Assembly (NCBI RefSeq): GCF_900105985.1 | Contig: NZ_FNUB01000004.1 | Location: forward strand, 347,501-411,500 | Source of the DNA: Tenacibaculum sp. MAR_2010_89 | GTDB taxonomy: Bacteria > Bacteroidota > Bacteroidia > Flavobacteriales > Flavobacteriaceae | Length of the DNA stretch: 64,000 bases | Reading direction: 5' to 3' | Shown: piece by piece, positions 55,448 to 63,444 of the stretch | Layout of the letters: every line of letters begins with the position of its first letter | Position numbering within the stretch: position 1 is the first letter of the stretch | Program-made: the position numbers and the translations under genes | Notes under the pieces: generated by a model | Told to the model about the DNA's origin: nothing | Databases searched by the model: none | What the model saw: the letters and a program-made list of their open reading frames with translations, nothing else

Positions 55448-55682
55448 AAGAGATACTATTTTTAAATTAAAAATATATTTTTTGAAACTTATTGTTTCAA
55501 TAATGCAATTTTTATTGCAACAACCGACTGTTAATCAGTTTATTATTATCGTATAATCACAAATTAAACTTATGTGATAAGATAAAGAACGAATATATAC
55601 ACAAAATGGTTTAGGACTAAAAACATAAGTTTCTAGTACCTAAACCTTTATTGTTTATCCCGTTTAATAACCGGGAAAGATA
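55448..55682 (-). other. rplL-rpoB intergenic region
   Basis: This 235-base gap has no gene. It contains several small inverted repeats, for example TCCCG/CGGGA at 55658-55676 just after rplL and TTGCAATaaaaATTGCA near 55505-55525. In many bacteria attenuation or RNase processing between ribosomal-protein and polymerase genes occurs here; that is an analogy only. Confidence 0.4.
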
Positions 55683-56057
55683 TTACTTAAGCTCTACTTC
55701 AGCTCCAGCTTCTTCTAAAGACTTTTTAAGACCTTCAGCCTCATCTTTAGATACACCTTCTTTTACTGCTGCTGGTGCGCTATCAACGATACCTTTAGCT
55801 TCTTTTAATCCTAAACCAGTTAATTCTTTAACTAATTTAACAACTGCTAATTTAGAACCTCCTGCTGCTTTTAAGATAACATCAAATTCAGTTTGCTCTT
55901 CAGCTGCCTCACCTGCTCCTCCAGCTGGTCCTGCTACTGCTACTGCTGCTGCAGCTGGCTCAATACCATGCTCTTCTTTTAAAATATCAGCTAATTCATT
56001 AACTTCTTTTACTGTTAAGTTAACTAATTGTTCTGCGAAATCTTTTAAATCTGCCAT
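55683..56057 (-). CDS. rplL: Ribosomal protein bL12 (L7/L12)
   Basis: A 124-residue acidic stalk protein. The N-terminal dimerisation helices ([20 protein letters not shown]), the Ala/Gly-rich hinge ([20 protein letters not shown]) and the C-terminal factor-binding domain ([20 protein letters not shown]) are in normal order. It binds L10 in two or three dimers and recruits translation factors. It lies 49 bases after rplJ. Confidence 0.98.
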   Translation of the reverse strand: MADLKDFAEQLVNLTVKEVNELADILKEEHGIEPAAAAVAVAGPAGGAGEAAEEQTEFDVILKAAGGSKLAVVKLVKELTGLGLKEAKGIVDSAPAAVKEGVSKDEAEGLKKSLEEAGAEVELK

Positions 56058-56106
56058 TTTAATTGTTTTTAAAAATTTTATTATTTTAGTTTATTAGTGC
56101 GCGTAA

Positions 56107-56622
56107 TTATTTTTCAGATAACGTTGTAAGAATACCTGAAAGTTTGTTACCACCTGATTGTAATGCTGAAACAACATTTTTAGCAGGCGATTGTAATAAT
56201 GAGATAATATCTCCAATAAGTTCTTCTCTAGATTTGATGTTTACAAGAGCGTCTAATTGGTCATCACCAACATAAACTGCTTCTTCAACATATGCACCTT
56301 TTAATAAAGGCTTATCTGATTTTTTTCTGAACTCTTTGATAACCTTAGCTGGAGCATTAGATGCTTCAGAAATTAACATTGAAGTATTACCTTTTAATAC
56401 ATCTTGTAACTCAGCAAATTCTTTATCAGAAGCTTCCATTGCTTTTGAAAGCAATGTATTCTTAACAACAGATAACTGTACATTCGCTTTAAAACAAGCT
56501 CTACGTAAGTTTGATGTAGTAACAGCATCTAATCCAGATATATCTGCTAAATAAATGGTATTAGTATCTGCTAATTGTGCTGTTAAATCTTCTATTACTT
56601 GTGATTTTTCCTCTCTAGTCAT
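56107..56622 (-). CDS. rplJ: Ribosomal protein uL10
   Basis: A 171-residue protein that anchors the L7/L12 stalk to the ribosome. The N-terminal rRNA-binding domain (IEDLTAQLADTNTIYLADISGL, LSVVKNTLLSKAM) and the C-terminal helix that carries L7/L12 are present. The gap to rplA is only 21 bases, leaving no room for the long L10 leader known from other phyla. Confidence 0.97.
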   Translation of the reverse strand: MTREEKSQVIEDLTAQLADTNTIYLADISGLDAVTTSNLRRACFKANVQLSVVKNTLLSKAMEASDKEFAELQDVLKGNTSMLISEASNAPAKVIKEFRKKSDKPLLKGAYVEEAVYVGDDQLDALVNIKSREELIGDIISLLQSPAKNVVSALQSGGNKLSGILTTLSEK

Positions 56623-56643
56623 GATTAAAAAGTTTTAACTGCC

Positions 56644-57336
56644 TTATGATAAAGATTTTTCATCAATAGCAACACTAGGACTCATAGTTGAAGACATAAA
56701 GATACTTTTTATGTACTCTCCTTTTGCTGCTGTTGGCTTTAATTTAATAAGTGTTTGCAATAACTCGTTTGCATTTTCTTCAATCTTTTTAGCATCAAAA
56801 GATACTTTCCCGATTGCAGCATGTACGATACCAGTTTTATCAACTTTAAAGTCAATTTTACCAGCTTTTACTTCTGTTACTGCTTTTGATACATCCATTG
56901 TTACTGTACCAGTTTTAGGGTTAGGCATTAAACCTCTTGGTCCTAAAATACGACCTAAAGGACCTAATTTACCCATAACACTAGGCATAGTGATTATTAC
57001 ATCAACGTCTGTCCATCCTCCTTTAATTTTTTGAAGGTATTCATCTAATCCAACATAATCTGCACCAGCTGCTGTAGCTTCTGCTTCTTTATCTGGAGTA
57101 ACTAATGCTAAAACTTTTACATCTTTACCTGTTCCGTGTGGTAATGTTACAACACCACGAACCATTTGATTAGCTTTACGAGGATCTACTCCTAAACGTA
57201 CTGCTAAATCTACAGATGCATCAAATTTTACATTTGTAATGTCTTTTACTAAAGCTGATGCTTCTGTTAAGTTATAAACTTTAGAGCTATCTAATTTAGC
57301 GTGAGCCTCTTTTTGTTTTTTAGTCAATCTTGCCAT
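56644..57336 (-). CDS. rplA: Ribosomal protein uL1
   Basis: The 230-residue L1 stalk protein, binding 23S rRNA near the E site. Conserved blocks include [38 protein letters not shown] and [18 protein letters not shown]. The length is usual. It lies between rplK (20-base gap) and rplJ. Confidence 0.98.
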   Translation of the reverse strand: MARLTKKQKEAHAKLDSSKVYNLTEASALVKDITNVKFDASVDLAVRLGVDPRKANQMVRGVVTLPHGTGKDVKVLALVTPDKEAEATAAGADYVGLDEYLQKIKGGWTDVDVIITMPSVMGKLGPLGRILGPRGLMPNPKTGTVTMDVSKAVTEVKAGKIDFKVDKTGIVHAAIGKVSFDAKKIEENANELLQTLIKLKPTAAKGEYIKSIFMSSTMSPSVAIDEKSLS

Positions 57337-57356
57337 TTTCTAAATCTCTTTTAAGT

Positions 57357-57794
57357 TTATGCAGGAGCATCGCCCGTTACTGTTAATCCCATAGAACGAG
57401 CTGTTCCAGCGATCATTCTCATTGCAGATTCAACTTCAAAGGCATTCATATCAACCATTTTGTCTTCTGCAATTCCTCGAATTTGATCCCAAGAAACTTT
57501 TGCTACTTTTTTCCTATTAGGTTCACCTGAACCTTTCTTAATTTTGGCCGCTTCTAATAATTGTACTGCAGCTGGTGGTGTTTTTACTACAAATTCAAAT
57601 GATTTGTCAGTATAAACAGTAATAACAACAGGTAATACTTTACCTTGTTTGTCCTGTGTACGTGCATTAAACTGCTTACAGAACTCCATGATGTTAACAC
57701 CGGCAGCACCTAAAGCGGGTCCAACTGGTGGCGACGGATTCGCTGCACCTCCCCTTACTTGTAGTTTTACTAATTTACTTACTTCTTTTGCCAT
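57357..57794 (-). CDS. rplK: Ribosomal protein uL11
   Basis: The 145-residue L11, which binds the GTPase-associated centre of 23S rRNA. Blocks [34 protein letters not shown] and the C-terminal [18 protein letters not shown] are intact. It follows nusG by 67 bases. Confidence 0.98.
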   Translation of the reverse strand: MAKEVSKLVKLQVRGGAANPSPPVGPALGAAGVNIMEFCKQFNARTQDKQGKVLPVVITVYTDKSFEFVVKTPPAAVQLLEAAKIKKGSGEPNRKKVAKVSWDQIRGIAEDKMVDMNAFEVESAMRMIAGTARSMGLTVTGDAPA

Positions 57795-57861
57795 TGTTTA
57801 AGATTTAACGATTTGTTTAAAAGTGGAAGCTAAAAACAAATCAAAATATAGGTTGTAACAA

Positions 57862-58410
57862 TTATATTTTCTCTACTTGCATGTAATTCAATTCTAATGG
57901 TGTTTTTCTTCCGAAAATCTTAACCATTACCTCAAGCTTACGCTTTTCTTCATTTACATTTTCAACTGTACCATCAAATCCATTAAAAGGACCATCAATT
58001 ACTTTTACAGTTTCTCCTACGTTATATGGTATTGCAATATTTTCATCCTTTACAGATAACTCATCTACTTTACCTAACATTCTATTTACCTCTGATTTTC
58101 TCATAGGCACAGGATCTCCTCCTTTAGTTTCACCTAAAAAACCAATAACTCCAGTTACTGATTTTATTATGTGTGGTACTTCTCCAGCTAAGTTAGCCTC
58201 AACCATTATGTACCCTGGAAAATAAACTCTTTCACGGTTTATTTTTTTTCCATTTCTTACTTGAATAACTTTTTCTGTCGGAACAATTACTTGACTTACA
58301 AAATCAGATAAACCATGACGTGCTATTTCAGTTTCGATATAAGTTTTCACTTTATTCTCTTGACCACCAATAGCTCTAACAACATACCACTTCATCACTG
58401 ACTCAGCCAT
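57862..58410 (-). CDS. nusG: Transcription termination/antitermination factor NusG
   Basis: A 182-residue factor with an NGN domain (WYVVRAIGGQENKVKTYIE, ERVYFPGYIMVEANL) and a C-terminal KOW domain (VGETVKVIDGPFNGFDGTVENV). It travels with RNA polymerase and links it to ribosomes. The gene starts two bases after secE. Confidence 0.97.
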   Translation of the reverse strand: MAESVMKWYVVRAIGGQENKVKTYIETEIARHGLSDFVSQVIVPTEKVIQVRNGKKINRERVYFPGYIMVEANLAGEVPHIIKSVTGVIGFLGETKGGDPVPMRKSEVNRMLGKVDELSVKDENIAIPYNVGETVKVIDGPFNGFDGTVENVNEEKRKLEVMVKIFGRKTPLELNYMQVEKI

Positions 58411-58412
58411 TA

Positions 58413-58604
58413 TTAAAACCTTTTAAAGAAGTTATCTAACCCTGTTTGAAAAACCCAATCAATTCCTGCTACAGCTAATGCAAAAACTATAGTAAATGCA
58501 GCTACAACTACCGTTGACTTTTGAGCCTCTTCTCTAGATACCCAAGTCATATTAGTATTTAATTCTTCAAAAGAATCTTTAATGTATTGTATAAAGTTAT
58601 TCAT
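58413..58604 (-). CDS. secE: Preprotein translocase subunit SecE
   Basis: A 63-residue protein with one membrane helix (VVVAAFTIVFALAVAGIDWVF) after the amphipathic SFEELNTNMTWVSREEAQKS segment that lies on the membrane surface. This is the single-helix form of SecE, part of the SecYEG channel. It occupies the classical position ahead of nusG. Confidence 0.95.
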   Translation of the reverse strand: MNNFIQYIKDSFEELNTNMTWVSREEAQKSTVVVAAFTIVFALAVAGIDWVFQTGLDNFFKRF

Positions 58605-58618
58605 GATTTTATCCTTTT

Positions 58619-58648
58619 AACGAGTTACAGAAAAACCTGTAACTCGTT
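58619..58648. other. Hairpin between tRNA-Trp and secE
   Basis: AACGAGTTACAG (58619-58630) and CTGTAACTCGTT (58637-58648) form a 12-base-pair stem with a 6-base loop. The T tract is on the plus strand, so on the gene strand it is better explained as a tRNA processing or mRNA-protecting structure than a terminator. Confidence 0.55.
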
Positions 58649-58657
58649 TTAGTTTTG

Positions 58658-58730
58658 CACGGATTGAGGGACTCGAACCCCCGACACCTGGTTTTGGAGA
58701 CCAGTGCTCTACCAACTGAGCTAAACCCGT
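58658..58730 (-). tRNA. tRNA-Trp(CCA)
   Basis: The cloverleaf is complete: acceptor ACGGGTT/AATCCGT, D arm with AGCTCAGTTGGTAGAGC, anticodon CCA in CTGGT-CTCCAAA-ACCAG, and T arm with GGTTCGAGTCC. CCA is not encoded. It lies between tuf and secE. Confidence 0.97.
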
Positions 58731-58740
58731 ATTTCATTTT

Positions 58741-58772
58741 AAAAGGAGCCTCTCTTTTTAAAGAGACTCCTT
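58741..58772 (-). terminator. Terminator of tuf
   Basis: An imperfect stem of AAGGAGTCTCTTT with AAAGAGAGGCTCCTT (minus strand) followed by TTTAAAA lies just after the tuf stop. Confidence 0.65.
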
Positions 58773-58797
58773 ATTTTATATATTTAAGACCTTAAAA

Positions 58798-59985
58798 TTA
58801 GTCTAAAATTTCAGTTACCTGACCAGCACCAACTGTTCTACCTCCTTCACGGATAGCGAACTGTAAACCTAAGTTTAATGCAATTGGTTGGATTAAATCA
58901 ACAGTAATTGTTAAGTTATCTCCTGGCATTACCATTTCAACTCCATCAGGTAAGTTAATGTTTCCAGTAACATCAGTAGTACGTACATAAAACTGAGGAC
59001 GGTAGTTGTTATGGAATGGAGTATGACGTCCACCTTCTTCTTTCTTTAAGATATACACCTCAGCTTTGAACTTAGCGTGTGGAGTTACAGAACCTGGCTT
59101 ACAGATTACCATTCCTCTTTTAATATCTTCTTTAGCTATACCTCTTAATAAGATACCAGCGTTATCTCCAGCCTCACCTCTATCTAAGATTTGACGGAAC
59201 ATTTCAATACCTGTTACAGTAGAAGTTAATTTCTCTTCTCCCATACCAATAATCTCAACAGCGTCACCAGAATTGATGATACCAGTTTCAATACGACCAG
59301 TAGCAACAGTACCACGACCTGTAATTGAGAATACATCTTCAATTGGCATTAAGAAATCTTTTTCAGTATCTCTTGGTGGCTCTTCAATCCAAGTATCTAC
59401 AGATTCCATTAATTCTAAAACTGTATTAACCCATTTTTCTTCACCATTTAAAGCTCCTAAAGCAGAACCTGAAACTACAGGACCATTATCTCCATCATAT
59501 TCATAGAAAGATAATAATTCTCTTACTTCCATTTCTACTAACTCTAATAACTCCTCATCATCAACCATGTCAACTTTGTTTAAGAAAACAACGATACGTG
59601 GAATACCTACCTGACGACCTAATAAGATGTGTTCACGAGTTTGTGGCATTGGACCATCAGTAGCAGCAACTACTAAGATAGCTCCATCCATTTGTGCAGC
59701 ACCAGTTACCATGTTCTTTACATAATCGGCGTGACCTGGACAATCAACGTGAGCATAGTGACGATTAGCTGTTTGATACTCTACGTGAGAAGAGTTAATT
59801 GTAATACCTCTCTCTTTCTCCTCTGGAGCATTATCTATTTGATCAAAAGCTCTTGCTTCTGAATATCCTGCATCTGCTAAAACCTTAGTAATTGCAGCAG
59901 TTAAAGTAGTTTTACCGTGATCTACGTGACCAATAGTACCTACGTTTAAGTGCGGTTTCGAACGATCATAAGTTCCTTTTGCCAT
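58798..59985 (-). CDS. tuf: Elongation factor Tu
   Basis: A 395-residue GTPase that brings aminoacyl-tRNA to the ribosome. [13 protein letters not shown] is the P-loop, [12 protein letters not shown] is G3, NKVDMVD is G4 and SALGALNG near G5; domains 2 and 3 are intact ([21 protein letters not shown] at the end). It is the only tuf in this window and lies between the four-tRNA cluster and tRNA-Trp. Confidence 0.99.
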   Translation of the reverse strand: MAKGTYDRSKPHLNVGTIGHVDHGKTTLTAAITKVLADAGYSEARAFDQIDNAPEEKERGITINSSHVEYQTANRHYAHVDCPGHADYVKNMVTGAAQMDGAILVVAATDGPMPQTREHILLGRQVGIPRIVVFLNKVDMVDDEELLELVEMEVRELLSFYEYDGDNGPVVSGSALGALNGEEKWVNTVLELMESVDTWIEEPPRDTEKDFLMPIEDVFSITGRGTVATGRIETGIINSGDAVEIIGMGEEKLTSTVTGIEMFRQILDRGEAGDNAGILLRGIAKEDIKRGMVICKPGSVTPHAKFKAEVYILKKEEGGRHTPFHNNYRPQFYVRTTDVTGNINLPDGVEMVMPGDNLTITVDLIQPIALNLGLQFAIREGGRTVGAGQVTEILD

Positions 59986-60057
59986 GATTATTAATTTTTA
60001 TTCTTAGTTAAATATATTTAGTGTTACTTTAAAACCTATTTTAAAATACTCTAAAAG

Positions 60058-60130
60058 AGCCAGCGACGGGATTTGAACCCGTGACCTCATCCCTACCAAG
60101 GATGCGCTCTACCAACTGAGCTACACCGGC
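60058..60130 (-). tRNA. tRNA-Thr(GGT)
   Basis: Acceptor GCCGGTG/CGCTGGC with one G-T pair; anticodon GGT in CATCC-TTGGTAG-GGATG; T loop GGTTCAAATCC. It is nearest to tuf. Confidence 0.97.
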
Positions 60131-60141
60131 TTGGAAATTAG

Positions 60142-60214
60142 AGCGAGAGACCGGGTTCGAACCGGCGACATTCAGCTTGGAAGGCTGACGCTCTACCAAC
60201 TGAGCTACTCTCGC
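60142..60214 (-). tRNA. tRNA-Gly(TCC)
   Basis: Acceptor GCGAGAG/TCTCTCGC-type pairing; anticodon TCC in TCAGC-CTTCCAA-GCTGA; T loop GGTTCGAACCC. Eleven bases from tRNA-Thr(GGT). Confidence 0.97.
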
Positions 60215-60283
60215 GGATTTTAAAACCTTTCATTGACGATTAAAAATTGAAGCTTAATATATCAATTAATCAGTTTTAAAAAG

Positions 60284-60366
60284 TGGGGAGAGCAGGATTC
60301 GAACCTGCGAAGTCGTAAGACAACGGAGTTACAGTCCGTCCCATTTGGCCGCTCTGGAATCTCCCC
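60284..60366 (-). tRNA. tRNA-Tyr(GTA)
   Basis: An 83-base class II tRNA with a long variable arm; anticodon GTA in ACGGA-CTGTAAC-TCCGT; acceptor GGGGAGA pairs with TCTCCCC. Confidence 0.97.
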
Positions 60367-60400
60367 ATTTTAATTGTACTATGTTAATGAACTTTAATTG

Positions 60401-60474
60401 AGCCGATGGAGGGACTCGAACCCACGACCTGCTGATTACAAATCAGCTGCTCTAGCCAGCTGAGCTACATCGGC
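60401..60474 (-). tRNA. tRNA-Thr(TGT)
   Basis: Acceptor GCCGATG/CATCGGC; anticodon TGT in GCTGA-TTTGTAA-TCAGC; 74 bases. It is the first gene of the tRNA-tuf transcript. Confidence 0.97.
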
Positions 60475-60514
60475 TTTTTATTGCAAAAAACAATCCGCTA
60501 TTTCTAACGGACTG

Positions 60515-60522
60515 CAAATGTA
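60515..60522 (-). promoter_or_regulatory. -7 element of the tRNA-tuf transcript
   Basis: TACATTTG (minus strand) is an exact TAnnTTTG match 41 bases before tRNA-Thr(TGT). A -33 element is not clear (TTT about 21 bases upstream). Confidence 0.5.
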
Positions 60523-60570
60523 TAAAGTAATTTTGATTTTCTAAAACTTTTTTTGAAAATTTTTTCATTT

Positions 60571-60880
60571 TTATAGCACTAAAAAATCTTTATCCTTTTC
60601 TTTTGATTTTTTTAACTGCCTTTTTAACGACTCAATCGCAACACTAATACCCTCTTCAAAGGTTTTATATTGTTTTTTTAAACATCAACTCACTTCCTGG
60701 TATATTAACTTTTACTTCAGTAATTTTATTTTCCTTCTCACTTGTTTTTTGCACTTTTAAAAACACCTCTGCATCAACAATCTTATCATGAAACTTTTCT
60801 AAGCCCCCTATTTTCCTCTCTATATAGTCAATTAATTTCTTGTCGGCGGTGAAGTTAACAGATTGTGTAAATACCTTCAT
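60571..60880 (-). pseudogene. hpf: Ribosome hibernation-promoting factor, interrupted by a frameshift
   Basis: The frame starts MKVFTQSVNFTADKKLIDYIE and stops after 71 residues. One T fewer in the seven-T run at 60673-60679 (plus strand) restores a frame to 60571, adding QYKTFEEGISVAIESLKRQL and a Lys-rich tail, 102 residues in total. This is the normal length of short HPF/RaiA proteins, which bind the 30S subunit and form inactive ribosome dimers. It follows xerC by 13 bases. Confidence 0.85.
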
Positions 60881-60893
60881 AATCTTTCAATTT

Positions 60894-61785
60894 TTAATCA
60901 GCTCCTCTAGGGTGAGCCATGTTAAACACTTTTTTCATTTCTTCCAAGCTATTATGCGTATAAACTTGGGTAGAGGCTAAACTTGAATGCCCTAGTAATT
61001 CTTTAACCGAATTCAGCGATGCACCATTATTTAATAAATGCGTAGCAAAGGCGTGCCTTAACACATGCGGACTCTTTTTTCCTTTTGTAGACACCCTACT
61101 AAAGTACGAATTTATTATTCTATAAACAAGTGTTTCATATATTTTACCTCCCTTTTTCGTCATCAATAAATAACCACCATCATCTGTTAACGACAGTTCT
61201 TTTTTCTTAATCAAATAACTATCAATAGTTTCCACTACAAATGGCAATAAAACAACTAATCTTTCTTTATTTCTCTTACCTAAAACTTTTATAGTATTAT
61301 TAACATAATCGATATTTTTTTCTTCAAGACTAATCAATTCCGCCCTCCTTATACCTGTTGAATATAACAACTCAACAACTAACCTATCTCTTAATCCTTC
61401 GAAATCATCTTTCTCTTTTATTAAATTTATTGCATTATTTATTTCCAACTCCGTAAAAGGTGAATTGATTTTTTTTCTGAACCTTTAATGATTTATGTTT
61501 TGCTAATGGATTTATATCAATTTCTTCTATTTTTTGCAGAAAATTATAAAATGACTTTAATGAACTCACCTTCCGATTAACACTTCTATTCGAAACACCT
61601 CCATTCACCAAATCTACAATCCAATTTCTTATTTCACGATAGTGAATACTCGTTAAATCATCTTCTTCATAATTCTCTATACAAAACTCCTTAAACGCTA
61701 TCAAATCGTTTTCGTAAGCCATTATGGTATGTTTAGAATATTTCTTTTCAAACTCTAAATACTCCAAAAACGATGTTACTAGCAT
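60894..61785 (-). pseudogene. xerC: Tyrosine recombinase XerC-like, interrupted by a frameshift
   Basis: Two frames (60894-61448 and 61435-61815) give one recombinase of 296 residues if one T is removed from the eight-T run 61469-61476. The N-terminal core-binding domain reads MLVTSFLEYLEFEKKYSKHT, and that Met at 61785 is preferred as start. The catalytic domain holds TGIRRAEL (Arg), HVLRHAFATHL (His-x-x-Arg), LGHSSLASTQVYTH (His and nucleophile Tyr). It would resolve chromosome dimers at dif. All catalytic residues are kept, so decay is unlikely. It lies between rpsU and hpf. Confidence 0.87.
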
Positions 61786-61830
61786 AAATAAATGTATATC
61801 CTCAAATTTAACCAATGTTTACCACAAACA

Positions 61831-61861
61831 AAAGTCCCGTATTAAAATAATACGGGACTTT
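61831..61861 (-). terminator. Terminator of rpsU
   Basis: AAAGTCCCGTATTA and TAATACGGGACTTT form a 14-base-pair stem with a 3-base loop, followed on the minus strand by TTGTTTG. It isolates rpsU from xerC. Confidence 0.85.
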
Positions 61862-61879
61862 ATTTATTTAAGGATTTTT

Positions 61880-62077
61880 TTATCCTATTTCTTCTTGTGT
61901 TCTTAACTGCTGAACATAAGATGCTTTTATTTTTCGAGCTCTATTAGCTACTGAAGGTTTTGTAAACTGCTTCCTATTACGTAACTCTCGCATTGTTTTA
62001 GTATTGCTAAATTTACGTTTGTAACGTTTTAACGCTCTATCAATATTCTCTCCTTCTTTTACTGGAATGATTAACAT
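61880..62077 (-). CDS. rpsU: Ribosomal protein bS21
   Basis: A 65-residue basic protein (MLIIPVKEGENIDRALKRYK, RELRNRKQFTKPSVANRARK). bS21 sits at the 3' end of 16S rRNA; in Bacteroidota it helps hide the anti-Shine-Dalgarno sequence. The gene is preceded by a strong GGAGGT (62091-62086) eight bases before ATG, unlike other genes in the window. From published work on Flavobacterium this fits autoregulation by ribosomes lacking bS21. Confidence 0.96.
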   Translation of the reverse strand: MLIIPVKEGENIDRALKRYKRKFSNTKTMRELRNRKQFTKPSVANRARKIKASYVQQLRTQEEIG

Positions 62078-62085
62078 ATAATTGC

Positions 62086-62093
62086 ACCTCCCT
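62086..62093 (-). promoter_or_regulatory. Strong Shine-Dalgarno sequence of rpsU
   Basis: AGGGAGGT on the minus strand contains GGAGGT with an eight-base spacer to the ATG. It is the only full-length Shine-Dalgarno match I noticed ahead of a gene here. Confidence 0.8.
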
Positions 62094-62127
62094 TCATGTC
62101 TGTCTCTAAATTTTATTTTTAGGACTG

Positions 62128-62156
62128 CAAAAATAAAAACAAATTTTGAAATACAA
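62128..62156 (-). promoter_or_regulatory. rpsU promoter
   Basis: TTG (62156-62154) and TATTTTTG (62135-62128), separated by 18 bases on the minus strand, match the Bacteroidota consensus exactly. The leader would be about 45 bases. Confidence 0.75.
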
Positions 62157-62255
62157 TTATCTTTTGTGAATTATTTTCAAACTATTCATCATCAACACTT
62201 TCTTCACTAGAATTACTTATAAAAAACTATTATAATTTTGAAAATACAGTACCTA

Positions 62256-63422
62256 CTAGGTTGCTGGTCTATATTCTTTTTTATCGATAATCATTTTTGC
62301 AATAATCTCTTTTAAAATCTCAGAAGTACCACCTCCTATTGGACCTAAACGACTATCTCTTAAAAGTCTTGCCATTGGATAATCCTCCATATAACCATAC
62401 CCTCCTAATAACTGTAAAGCATCGTATATAACCTCATCAGCCATCTTTGTAGAAAGTAACTTACTCATACTTGCTTCTTTCACTACATATTGGCCATCAT
62501 TTAATCGCTTTGTGATTGAGTAATTATACTCTTTACACATATCAACTTTACTTGCCATTTCAGCAACTTTATGCCTCAATGCTTGAAATTCATTTAAATG
62601 TTTACCAAATGCCTGTCTTTCATTCATATATTGCAATGCATAATCTACAGCATATTCAGATCTGGCATGCGCATTTATACCCATAATCAAACGTTCTAAA
62701 GCAAAATGTTGCATAATATAAGAAAAACCAGAACCTTCTTCTCCCATTAAGTTTTCTTTAGGAACAATAACATTATCAAATGCTATTTCAGCGGTATCAG
62801 ATGCTCTCCATCCTAATTTATCTAGTTTAACAGCTGAAACTCCCTGTACATTTCTATCTACAACAAAAATACTCATCCCTTTATGTTTTGCTTCAGGGTT
62901 TGTTTTTGCCGCAACTACTAAATAATCAGAGTAAACACCATTTGTTATAAATGTTTTTGATCCATTAATCACAAAATTATCTCCATCTTTTATTGCTGTT
63001 GTACGCATTCCTGCAACATCACTTCCTCCAAAAGGTTCAGAAATACATAAGCACCCTATTTTATCACCTTCAATACTTGGTGTTAAATATTCTTTTTTAA
63101 TTCTATCATCTCCTTCTTTATTAAGATGCGTCATGGCTAAATATGCATGAGCCCACATGTTTGCAGCAAAACCTCCAGAATTAATTTTCTGTAATTCTTC
63201 TAAAAAGATTACCGTATAAAAAAGATCTAAACCTAATCCACCATATTCTTCAGGCTGGTTTAAACCAAAGTAGCCCATTTCCCCAAACTTTTTCCAAATA
63301 AAACGTTCAACAGTCCCATCCTTTTCCCATTTATCTATATGAGGAACAACTTCTTTTTGTAAAAAGTCCTTAAAACTTTGACGAAAAGATTCGTGCTCTT
63401 CAGTAAAGTACATACTATTCAT
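62256..63422 (-). CDS. Acyl-CoA dehydrogenase
   Basis: A 388-residue FAD enzyme that oxidises an acyl-CoA to the 2-enoyl-CoA and passes electrons to ETF. CLCISEPFGGSDVAGMRT is the first signature and QLLGGYGYMEDYPMARLLRD the second. The common catalytic Glu of the EGT(S/N)E motif is replaced (IGGGTSEI), as in long-chain and isovaleryl-type enzymes, where a Glu on an earlier helix acts instead; ARSEYAVDY may provide it. The chain length used cannot be read from the sequence. Confidence 0.93.
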   Translation of the reverse strand: MNSMYFTEEHESFRQSFKDFLQKEVVPHIDKWEKDGTVERFIWKKFGEMGYFGLNQPEEYGGLGLDLFYTVIFLEELQKINSGGFAANMWAHAYLAMTHLNKEGDDRIKKEYLTPSIEGDKIGCLCISEPFGGSDVAGMRTTAIKDGDNFVINGSKTFITNGVYSDYLVVAAKTNPEAKHKGMSIFVVDRNVQGVSAVKLDKLGWRASDTAEIAFDNVIVPKENLMGEEGSGFSYIMQHFALERLIMGINAHARSEYAVDYALQYMNERQAFGKHLNEFQALRHKVAEMASKVDMCKEYNYSITKRLNDGQYVVKEASMSKLLSTKMADEVIYDALQLLGGYGYMEDYPMARLLRDSRLGPIGGGTSEILKEIIAKMIIDKKEYRPAT

Positions 63423-63444
63423 TGATTTTATAATTAGTTGTTGT

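Noticed and set aside
55651..56097. 148-codon plus-strand frame opposite rplL
   Set aside because: It mirrors the Ala-rich rplL frame, giving a Ser/Ala/Pro-rich product without any family; the minus-strand bL12 is certain.
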